The notes under the pieces were generated by a model, which saw only the letters and a list, made by a program, of their open reading frames with translations, did no database searches and was not told the origin of the DNA. From Undaria pinnatifida (lineage: Eukaryota; Sar; Phaeophyceae; Laminariales; Alariaceae), in contig JABAKD010000016.1 of the NCBI GenBank assembly GCA_012845835.1, positions 18,136,125 through 18,200,124 of the forward strand: 64,000 nucleotides of DNA. The letters are read 5' to 3'. Shown here piece after piece: positions 10,601 through 19,210 of the stretch (its first letter is position 1; each line of letters begins with the position of its first letter). The position numbers and the translations under genes were made by a program.

Positions 10601-12303
10601 AGCAGGCACGGTGCTCCGTCTCGAAAGGGATGCGTGGTCAATGGTCAAATGACTGAGGCAAGCAACAAATAGGTACACCCCCCCACACACTTAACCCGTT
10701 CAGAGTTGCATCCACGTCTTGAGGGCTAATTGCTTGGAGGTAATGTGGAGTTATGTATGCAGTTCTAACAATGTTAGCCCCGCCCGGCGCGCCTGTTTCT
10801 TCCGTCTGCCAACTGCCTCAGTTGGGCCCTGCCCTAAGAGACTTCATGGACACCGCAACAATCATGGGGACGGAGGCTATCGTTGAGGTCCACACTCCGG
10901 CCGTGAGTAGCCCCCCCGCCCCCCTCCATCTCGGAATTGTAGGGATGCGAGGTTCAATGATCGTACAACTACGGCTATCCATGAACTGAGTACCCCTCCC
11001 CCTCCCTTTCTTTGTGTGGACCTCTTGTTTCTTTGTTGTCGTTTTGCAGTCCCTTTGTTTGCAACCCTTTTTGTTTTGCCCCGTGACGCAAAAACCACCG
11101 TGGGAACGGAGATGATCGCTGAGGTCCACTCCGGCTGTGAGAAGCACCCCCCCCCTCTCCTTTTCTTGGGAACCCTTTTTTGCCACCCCCCTTTTTTTTT
11201 CGTAAGCACCCATTTTGTTTCGCCTTCCTGTTGGTTTCGCGCCAGATTGTATTGTTTCGCTGTTCCGACGCTTTTTTTCGTTTCACCGTTTCACCAAAAT
11301 ATCGCGTTACGCTATATACCATTTCGCCGTTTCAACGTGTTAAAACGTGTTACCGTTGTATCGTTTTATCGTTTCACGGCGATGTTGCCCGACACAGGAG
11401 TGCGAGAAGGCCCTCGAGCACGGGGCAAGCGTGATAATGGTCAACAACTGGGACCGCATCACGGGCAAGCTTTACCCGAAGCAGGCACTCGCTCTGCGCA
11501 ACATGATACCGGACCAGGCAAGAACGAGATTTTCGCTTGTTTTTCAAGTAATTTTCCGCGTTTTCACGCGCCGATCAGAATAGTTGAAATACCCAAACCC
11601 CCCATGGCTCCCCCCCAAACCCTCCGCCTCCGCCTCAACCCCCCCGCCGGCTTCAAATCTCGCCCCCCGGTTGGCTCCAACCTCTGTTTTGCGGTGGAAT
11701 GCCGTGTCGCCGTTCGTACCCCCAATCCCCGGTAGCCACTACCCCCCTAGTTATCTTTAACCTCTCTTTCGTTTGGTATACCACGCGCCCCCCCTGCCCC
11801 CCCGCCCCCCCCCCCCCCTCCCCCTTCCTATCCCAATCCCTCCTACCCTTTCCCACCCCACATCACCCCCACGCTATTCCCCCTCTTTCCCCCCCCCTGC
11901 CTCCTAACCGGATTGAGTGCCCCCCCTAACCCACCCCCGCCCCTACCCCTCCGTACCCCCCGCCCCCAACCCCCCTCGCCAACTCCCACCCGGCCCCGAC
12001 CCCTAACCCCTCTCCCCAACCCGCGCCCGGACCCGCCCCCTCCCCCCCCCTCCCCCCCCCCCACGCGCGCAGATTCTAACGATCGCAGCGGGCGGGATCG
12101 ACAGCGTGGAGAAGGCTGCCGCTCTTTCTGACGAAGGCTACGACGCGGTCGTGCTGGGAAGGAGCTTGGTCGCGGGTGGTGAAGGCGGGGGAGAGTCAGG
12201 GCCGGAGCTGATCCGTGGCATTTCTAGCCGTGTGGGGGTGCCGAGAAATATGTTGGGCTGGGGGTTGAGCCCGGGAGACTTGGATATGGACCCTAAGCGA
12301 TGA
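1686..12303 (+). CDS. trpC: Indole-3-glycerol-phosphate-synthase-family protein, probably plastid-targeted, altered active site
   Basis: Seven exons: 1686-2069, 5375-5560, 8324-8410, 9299-9424, 10822-10902, 11398-11517, 12073-12303, all in phase 0, giving 404 residues. The family closes the indole ring in tryptophan synthesis, in the plastid of algae. The beta/alpha-barrel motifs appear in order: DELRAIVQRK, VVVADMKRRSPT (exon 2), AGAKVLMVNTDG (exon 3), VVMKDIIVHP (exon 4), MGTEAIVEVH (exon 5), GASVIMVNNWD (exon 6) and AAGGIDS...VVLGRSLV (exon 7). Using Sulfolobus IGPS numbering, Lys53, Lys110, Glu159 and Asn180 are kept, but Glu51 is Asp163 and Glu210-Ser211 are Ala334-Gly335, so activity is doubtful. 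Introns 1 and 6 use GC donors (CAG|GCAAG). Residues 1-90 from the ATG at 1686 have a hydrophobic stretch and a VVNFAP motif resembling the heterokont ASAFAP plastid signal. In-frame alternatives start at 1551, 1956 or 1962; the last gives 312 residues. Confidence 0.9.
5644..5776 (+). repeat. Two decayed copies of the IGPS exon 2 end with its donor site
   Basis: Copy at 5644-5722 and copy at about 5747-5776, both within intron 2, resemble the last 80 (or 30) bases of exon 2 (5479-5560). Each ends in CTCAG|GTGTG like the real donor at 5560/5561, and each is followed by the same intron start (a TATCGACAGGGTA-like stretch). The second copy still reads DDPAAWVSQ where the exon reads SDPAAWASQ. Confidence 0.85.
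7388..7469 (+). repeat. Third decayed copy of the IGPS exon 2 end with its donor site
   Basis: Located 1.8 kb downstream in the same intron. It begins with TATAGCGCCGCTTC, carries GACCCGGTGGCGTGAGCGTC, and ends CTCAG|GTATGC, matching exon 2 and its donor. The flanking intron sequence (CGACAGGGTATAGACAGG) also matches the sequence after the real donor. Confidence 0.8.
7500..7600 (+). repeat. Short tandem repeat, GGGTATGGACA type
   Basis: About ten degenerate 10-12 base units of the form (A/G)GGGTAT(A/G)GACA follow the exon 2 copy in intron 2. The same unit follows the real exon 2 donor at about 5560-5645. Confidence 0.75.
7783..8320 (+). repeat. CGGTACGATA satellite-like array with higher-order repeat
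   Basis: Intron 2 of the IGPS-like gene ends in about 540 bases made of degenerate 5- and 10-base units (GGTACGATAC, GGTGCGGTAC). A higher-order unit of about 150 bases is visible, with 7876-8025 and 8026-8180 aligning along their length. The array opens reading frames on both strands (Tyr/Arg/Thr/Val-rich), which are not genes. It stops immediately before the acceptor of exon 3 at 8323. Confidence 0.9.
8424..8547 (+). repeat. Perfect 62-bp tandem duplication
   Basis: Two identical head-to-tail copies, 8424-8485 and 8486-8547, start 14 bases after the exon 3 donor of the IGPS-like gene. No difference was seen between them, so the duplication is recent or homogenised. Confidence 0.95.
9908..10015 (-). 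repeat. Dispersed GTACTCAT element, copy 1
   Basis: Minus-orientation copy in intron 4 of the IGPS-like gene. It shares GTCTGC..TGGCCCGGTGAAA, CCCGACGTGCTCCGTCCCG and GGGTCTACGGTCATACGAC with the other copies. Confidence 0.8.
10605..10675 (-). repeat. Dispersed GTACTCAT element, copy 2
   Basis: Minus orientation, intron 4 of the IGPS-like gene. It is closest to the copy at 20579-20655: both have TTTGTTGCTTGCC, TTGACCATTGACCACGCATC and a CGAGACGGAG end on the element strand. Confidence 0.8.
10931..10993 (-). repeat. Dispersed GTACTCAT element, copy 3
   Basis: Minus orientation, starting about 28 bases after the exon 5 donor of the IGPS-like gene and lying between that junction and its decayed copy at 11091-11165. 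It carries GTAGGGATGCGAGGTTCAAT and ends in GAGTACCCC. Confidence 0.75.
11091..11165 (+). repeat. Decayed copy of the IGPS exon 5 end with its donor site
   Basis: Intron 5 contains a second version of the exon 5 end. It reads VGTEMIAEVHSG where the exon reads MGTEAIVEVHTP, and is followed by GTGAGA and a C-rich tract as at the real donor (10902/10903). Two bases are missing before the donor, so using this copy would break the phase into exon 6. It is a pseudo-exon rather than an alternative exon. Confidence 0.85.
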
Positions 12304-12833
12304 CCCCGGCCGTTGGGGAGGGAAGCGGGGGGGGGGTGAGATGATCTCTCTCTGTTTTGTGTTGCACACTCTGACATGTTTCTCGTTGTGCGAACCCTAC
12401 GCTGCGGGGGGGTTAGGAGACTATGCGTTTAGTATTATATACCTGGTATTGTGTTTTTTTTTTCATCCTGTTATGTGATGGTATTGCGAGGTATTTTCTT
12501 CGAACCTCGTTGAAATATGAACCGACATTTGGACGTGACGTCGTCTCCTCTGATGATGTCGGCCTTGTCTTGGTCTTGGACGAGTTCCGCCAAGATCTTG
12601 ACTCGCTGCTTCTTTTGTATATTGCGGCAAGGAGGTGCCTTCACAACGCCCCCCCCCCCGTATCAAAGCTAGGAGAGATCTTACAGTGGGACAAGGAAGT
12701 TTGGGTCGATCTCGTTGAGGACCCTTCGCTCACAGGGGCATTGGGAATCGGTGCTCCCGTTTGCGTTTGGGATCGGTGTTCCGATCGGTGTTCCCGAACG
12801 CGCACCACTGTGAAGACCCGTCATCGACGGCGA
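12304..12833. other. Intergenic, nothing recognised
   Basis: Three-prime flank of the IGPS-like gene. An open frame at 12423-12854 resembles no family I know and has no supporting splice context. No gene called. Confidence 0.4.
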
Positions 12834-13192
12834 ATGTCGTACACCGGACGTTGATTTAACGCATCTTCACGATTGCTGCATGTGTGACCGGAGATTTGGC
12901 GGAATCTGCGTACGTACGCTGTCCTCAACAAACATGCCTTTGTCTCTGTCACTGCAAGAAACCTCGGAGTGCTGGATTGCGAATTCAATCGACTTAAATC
13001 TACCAAGACGACACGGATGTCGTACATCGGACGTTGGTTAACGCATCTTCACGATTGTTGCATGTGTGACCGGAGATTTGACGGAATCTGCGCACGTACG
13101 CTGTCCTCAACAAACACGCCTTTGTCTCTACAACAAACCTCGGAGTGCTGGATTGCGAATTCAATCGAGTTAAATCTACCAAGACGACACGT
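12834..13192 (+). repeat. 183-bp tandem duplication
   Basis: Copies at 12834-13016 and 13017-13192 are nearly identical (both have GCATCTTCACGATTG, ACGCTGTCCTCAACAAACA and GAGTGCTGGATTGCGAATTC). The second copy is a few bases shorter. No coding content is recognised. Confidence 0.93.
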
Positions 13193-14909
13193 ATGGCAAT
13201 AAGTGGATTTGTGGTGAGCTTCTTAACCCGTTTAGAGCCCCCAAATCCCCCCCATACTAAAATCAAATAAAATTGTCAAAAAAAAGGGCATCCATCCTTG
13301 CGCTCAGTGGCCGCGCCCTTCGTGTTTTCGTAGGCCGATTGCTACTGGTATACCGTAGGTACACACCCTTTCTCGAGCTCTCACGGTTGTGAGCTCCATC
13401 ATAGGGTTGTATATCTTGCGATGAGGCATTTAAGCTTCATCATCACGAGGTTTGGGGGAATCTATAGCCTCATGTCTTTGTTTCGAATAGCCGTATCTTC
13501 GAACCCCTTTCCCGGTCTTTAAGGAAACTTTGTCGTCACCCTTCGACCGTCTTGAGGTCTGCATATACGACTATTCACGGCGGACTAATGTAATATGAGT
13601 GTCAGTATAGCTGGCAATAGATTCGGTAAGATAGCCCGCAGAGTTATGGTCTATCGGCTACATGAAGATTCTCTTAAACGGAATATTCTGAGTGGAGAAG
13701 ATAACCCGTAGAATCTAGCTAGCTTATACCACAAGAGCGTTCTCGATAATGGAACGTTCTTCCTCTGGGCAAGATAGATAGAAGTAAGCGCGTTAATCGC
13801 TCATGGGAACATGGAACATCCAGGAGAACGTTCCTTGTACGTTCCATAGGTAAAGGTCCAGAAGAGAGCACAGCAGCAATGCTGGGGTGAAGCGAACTCT
13901 GTGAGCTTCACCCCACCCCCATGCTCTCACTCCTCCTCCTCTTTCTCCTTTCCTGTCTTCTCGAGCTCCTCATAGCTCAATGCCAATAATGAGAAATCTA
14001 CAAAGAAAGAAGAACCGGTGCTGTCTCAAGGCGAAGCTGATACCCCTGCGTCCCTTCCCTCTCACCTTCCGGCACCACGACTCTTTCACATTTCCAGTTG
14101 TAAAGTGGCTAAGCTTTATTTTCCTCATCCGCCGGAGGTTGAACGAAAAACGAAAAATAAGTAGGAAGGGTAGCATTTTTTGGCGAAGACGGTTCTGGCT
14201 GATGAAGAGGGTTATCAACTGAGGGACTTCCCAATATTTTCTCAAGATATGCATGCTATGGGCTATGGCAGAGGGTGCACTTTTTTTTTCTGAGGTTGGT
14301 TGTCGCTTGGGGAGCGCTCTATCAGGCGCGCGTTGCGATTGAGGTGCATTACTTCTTTCCGGGGTTCCTCATTTTGGGAGCTTACGACCTCTCCCGAAAG
14401 CTAAGACCTCCTATTATTGACAAAAATTGAGCGATTATTTCTGGCGATTATTTTTCTCGTTTTTGAGGCTCCAGAAATAACTGCATGAGAAATAGGGGAC
14501 GTCCATTGTGGCTTCTGATTTTTGGAAAGTGGTTTTATTTTGAGTTGGTAGGTCTTGTTTTCCCGTGTTGCCTTTTTTCTGAAAATCTGGCACGTGCACT
14601 GTCGCCGGCGACGTTAGGTCACCGCCGCCTCCGCTGCTGTCTCTGCTGCTGTGGTGCTGCTGTGGTGGTTTTCATGGTGGTAGTGCTGCTGCTGTCACGT
14701 TTGTGTGAGGACGAAGCTCTGTCTCGCACACAACAAGCGTAGTATGCTGTAGTACGTGTGTTTGTGACTCTTTGTTGTGGGTGATGGGTGACGTGTACAG
14801 CAGGCAGGTATCATACCAGGTGCAGAGTAGGCATTGTTGAGATATGATACTTGGTACGAGGTAGTTCCCAAAAGCCAAATACTCCCAGTTCTGAGAGGAT
14901 GGAAGAGCT
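13193..14909. other. Intergenic, nothing recognised
   Basis: No exon with a recognisable motif and flanking splice sites was found on either strand. The stretch at 13570-13910 (repeated GGAACGTTC-type words, GAAGC..GCTTC ends) could be transposon debris but cannot be assigned. Confidence 0.4.
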
Positions 14910-14984
14910 GTTATTTCTGGGCTCAGAAATCACCAAATCCGCTGATTTTCTGGCCTCGATTTTATTTCTGAACCCAGAAATAAC
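14910..14984. repeat. Short inverted repeat (hairpin)
   Basis: Arms 14910-14930 and 14964-14984 are reverse complements over 21 bases with one mismatch (GTTATTTCTGGGCTCAGAAA against its partner), with a 33-base loop. A T-run typical of a Pol III terminator is absent. It may be a foldback fragment. Confidence 0.8.
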
Positions 14985-15097
14985 GATGATTTCTGGTCCC
15001 ACAATCAATGGATGATATCTTATTTTTGGCGTCGGAGATCCCTGTTGAAGAGATAAATTATCGCTGAAAATACTTCCCATAGTAGTAGGTCCAAGCT

Positions 15098-15290
15098 GGG
15101 AGAAAAATAAAACCGCCAGATCGGATGAAAATAATCCCCCATGGCCTAGGTACACAACGAGAAGAGTCATGCAAAAATTAAGGGGGCGTATTTTCCGACG
15201 ATTTGGGGTTAATTAAGAAAGCCCCGTCATTCAAGAACCACTAAAAATACGAAAAGTGCTTCCTCTACCGCAGCACGCGTCTGTAAAAGT
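15098..15290 (+). repeat. Dispersed repeat pair, copy a
   Basis: Matches 17025-17200 in the same orientation. Shared words include CGGATGAAAA, CCATGG, TACACAAC, CCGACGATTT or GGACGATTTTGGGTTAA, and CGAAAAGTGCTACCTCTA. Intergenic. Confidence 0.75.
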
Positions 15291-15825
15291 ACCAGACAAA
15301 CCGGTAGTTCCTCGCTTGAGGCTCCGCTCAACCGGCCAGAAAAGACATTTAACCCAAAAACTGCAAACAAACCCTGACGTGGGATTACTCCAGATCAGGG
15401 ATCCGTCGGCCCTGAAACGCATGGATGTGGACAGGGATCTGATCTGTCCGACGCGGTGCAATAGTATCATATACCCTCGTATATAACCGACTAATATATC
15501 GCGGACAACATGGTCGTTGAGTGCGTGGTCAACAATATTGTCGTTGGCTGTACTCTCGTCGTCAGCTAAATTGCCGTTCACCGTACTGTCTTCCGAATAC
15601 ATCCTCGCTTCATCGTCGTCCACTCACTGCGTCCTCGACTGTATTGTCGACACATCACAATATTGTCTCAAACTTATGTTGGTGTCGACTATACTGACGT
15701 TGTGACTTTGTTGTCGTTCACATTGCTGCTGTCGGCGGCGGCGTCCGCGCAACAGATGTAACCGGCCCCACTGGTGGTGGTGATGGCGGCGGCATATCGT
15801 CAACCGACTGATTTTACTATAATAC

Positions 15826-16063
15826 CCCCCCCACCAAAAAAACAGCGATTTTGTGTAACGAACGTTTCAGGGCTGCTCGACACAAGGAAGGATGATATTG
15901 AGAGAAAAGTATCCACATCTCTTCTTGTGTGCAAAGGTCTATCGATCGATGACGTCGGGGAGGGTGTCGAGGGACACCGTGTTTCAGGAGATACGACCGG
16001 GAGCTGGTTTTGAAACCGGCGATTTCGTTAAAGAAAAGTTGGGGGAGCTACCGTAGAACGACT
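15826..16063 (+). repeat. Dispersed 235-bp repeat, copy a
   Basis: Inverted relative to 30249-30484. Both contain AAACGTTT..GGGCTGCTCGACA, GTTTGCAAAGG or GTGTGCAAAGG, GACGTCGGGG, TTTCAGGAGATACG, TTTTGAAACCGGCGATTTCG and CTACCGTAGAACGACTCAA. Probably a non-autonomous mobile element. Confidence 0.88.
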
Positions 16064-17024
16064 CAACTGCCGTATAACACGGATAATAGCACACCCCTCA
16101 CATAGCACCCCCCGCACATGAGCACAACCCGTGATATTTTGTTTCTTTCGGTTTTCGGCCGTCACTTGTCACCGGGGGTACGCTGAATACCACACCCCGC
16201 ACGGAGGTGTCCCTGGAAACAGCATTATATTCCAACATTTATAACACCACCTGGCGGAAATCCATTCACCACAACACGCACCGGTATGGACACCAGCATG
16301 GAGGGAACTGCCGCGCCCCATCGAAGTGGGCCGAACGATTCTGCGGTCTGCTCCCGCGCCTCGAACGACGATTATGTCGGGTTTTTTTTTTCCGGGATCA
16401 ACCTTTTTTTTACCAGTACTAGTGCTACCAGTACCACACCTGCCACTACTACTCCTACCGTGCCTCATGTCCCGACTACCGGTGCCGGTAACGGTAGTGA
16501 TTTCGTGGCCCATCACGGAACTTGTCGTGTGCCGTTGTGCCGGTATCTCATAAAAATGGAGTCAGTGTGCAATGCTACCGTGTAATGTTGTTCTGGGCGT
16601 GCAACGGTTCATAGAAACGAACGTTATATTGGCAGCAGTAAGCTTCTAGCGTCGCAAGAGCCTTTGAGGTGCAATCCTCGGGAGTTTTCACCACCGTTGA
16701 ATACCTACCTCCGGTAACGAGGGCATATGGAAGTCAGGGCTCCGGCGTCTGTTGCGAGAAGCGCAGCATGAGCTGGAAGCCGTGATGCGCTTACGCGCCG
16801 CAAGGTGTGCAGCCCCCCGCAGGCTCCCCTGGAGAGCCACCGAAATGAAAAAATGTGACAATATTACGTTAACAAGCTCTCAAAACGCTTGATAAAGTGC
16901 GCCTAGACACCAAAACAAAAATCTCCGCCTGACGCGTGCTACGGCAGACGTGCAACACTTTCTGTTCTGAGGCTCCCCACTCTCAGAGCTTAAGGGACCT
17001 TCCCCCCCAAAAACTGATCGGGAG
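16064..17024. other. Intergenic, nothing recognised
   Basis: No gene, RNA or intact mobile element recognised. Short open frames at 16169-16585 overlap on both strands and have no family resemblance. Confidence 0.4.
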
Positions 17025-17200
17025 AAAAAACGAAACTGCTACCGGATGAAAAATCCCATGGTCTCGAGGTATACAACAAAAATTAGGCAAAATAAATAAC
17101 TTGTTTCGGACGATTTTGGGTTAAGGAGCCCGACCATTCACAAACCGTTTCAGGCGAAAAGTGCTACCTCTATATCGTACAACGTGTCGCCTAGCGAAAA
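17025..17200 (+). repeat. Dispersed repeat pair, copy b
   Basis: Partner of 15098-15290 in the same orientation, about 1.9 kb away. Confidence 0.75.
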
Positions 17201-17811
17201 CAAAGAGGTACCTCAATTATGTTTCCCGCCCCTTCGGCGAGAAGAACATGCCCAAAAACAGTTTTTTCGCCGAGCCTGTTCGCCGAGGTTTTTTGCCCCT
17301 GCGGCGTAAAACGCGGGCGTGGCGCGAAACCGCGCGATCCCGGATTCAAGCGTGGGTCTGACCATCACCGGCATTGCGTGGGAATGGAAAATAAAATCGG
17401 TTTCTCACGTGTTAGCTCACCCCCTGTTACCACACCCCTTGTTGCCGGTGTCGCCCCCTATACGGTCGGCCCCCTTGCTATTACACCCCCTTGTTACCAC
17501 AGCATCTGCGATCTGGCAGAGGTCTGTTCACGCTCCTTAGCAGCCATTATTACAGTTAGCGCACCCCCTAGCTGCAGGGCTCCCGTGCATGTTGATCATC
17601 ACCGAGGATGCGTTAGATAGCACACCCACAACATCACACCCGGTGATAATCTTTCCAAATGTCAAAATGTCATCACCGGGGTCCGCCTTCTTCCGCGTTA
17701 TACAGTATAGTGACGTCAACTGCATCATCGCCTACGTCTTGTCGTTGAAACACATTGTCAACTTATATGCTGGCGTCAAGAACACCGTCTTTGACTCACT
17801 TCAAGTTCCCG

Positions 17812-19210
17812 CCGTTGCGGTCGGCGGCGGCGTCCGCGCAACAGATGTAACGGGCCCCACCCGCGATGATTGCAGCAACGGAATCGTGAGCCCTATTGTC
17901 CTCAACTACACTGCCGTTAACGACACCGTCATCAAATACATCGTCATCGACTTACGTCATCAACTTATAATGAGGTTGAAAAATATCGTCAACTTGCATT
18001 AGGGTCTGCAGTGGTACTCCGAGTGGGGGATGCGTGGTTGGTCGGTGTTGGGAAGCGTGTTCCTCATGGGTTCCGGTGTCTTTGGTTTGTCTCTCCACAT
18101 GGCTCGCTGGATAGACTCAAAGCTTATGCATTGTTTCCTCTACATTAAACTCTAAAAGACAGACATAACAGGGCTGCAGGGTAGCGCAGGGTAGAGCAGG
18201 GTAGGGCAGGGTAGTGAGATGTGGGGCGTCCTGCTTGTCCCATCATCGTCACCTACATTCGCCCATCTATGATGGCCTTGACGTGAGTGTGGCATCAAAT
18301 ATCACGTGGTTTTCACCTCAACCGTGACATGGTTTCACGTCGAATCTATAAACTATCCTTCTACCGAGGGCACTCCAATACACGTCCCGACAATACCGCC
18401 ATTGACTTAAAAGATCCTGCTCTTGCTGTCGGTGGCGGCGTCCGCGCAACACATGTAACCGGCCCCACCCGTGGTGGTGATGGCGGCAGCGGCATCGTCA
18501 GCCATGTTGTGGTCGATCATAGCGCCGCCAACTTCATCGTCACCAACTACAGCGTCGTTGAAGCATACTGTCAACTTATATTGGCGTGGACTATACCGCC
18601 GTCGACTTTGCTCCCGTTCCCGTTTTTGTTGTCGGTGGTGGTGTCGTGTAATCCGTCCCACCCGTGGTAGCGTTGGCGGCAGTGGCGTTGTGAGCCAAAC
18701 TGTCGTGAACTAAAATGCCGCCAACTACATCGTCATCGACTGCATCGTCGTCAACTATAACGTTGTCCACCACATTGTCAACTTATATAGCGCCGACTAT
18801 ACTACCGTTGAATTTGTTCCCACCAAGTATATTGCCATTGACGATAACTCCGTTGAACTTGTTCTCTTTTCTCGTTCCCGTTTCCAGCTCCCGTTGCTGC
18901 TGTCTGTGGCGGCGTCCGCGCAACAGACGCAACTAGCCCCACCCGTCATCATCATGGTAACGGCGGCAGCGGCTTCGTGAATCATATTGTGGTCAAATAT
19001 AGTGCCGTCAACTACACCGGCATCAACTACATCGCCATCGACTACATCGCTATCATACGCTGTCGTCGACCATAGTGTCAACGTTTATTGACGCCGACTA
19101 TACAGCCGTTGATTTTATCCCCGTTCCCGATGTTGTTGTCGGTGGCGGCGTCTGCACAACCGATGGAACCGCCCCCACCCGTGGTGGTGGTGATAGCGGC
19201 AGCGGCTGCG
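17812..19210 (+). repeat. Degenerate tandem array, 200-270 bp unit, merging into the COX15 last exon
   Basis: Units start near 17812, 18424, 18628, 18895 and 19133, with an outlier at 15731. Each begins with GTCGG(T/C)GGCGGCGTCCGCGC followed by CAACAGATGTAAC, a CCCCACCCGTGGTGGTGATG stretch and GGCGGCAGCGGC, then CGTC(A/G)ACTA-rich sequence. The last unit overlaps the 3-prime end of COX15 (minus strand), so the final 37 codons of that gene lie in repeat sequence. Confidence 0.85.

Noticed and set aside
12423-12854. 143-codon frame after the IGPS-like gene
   Set aside because: No family resemblance and no supporting splice sites. Probably chance.
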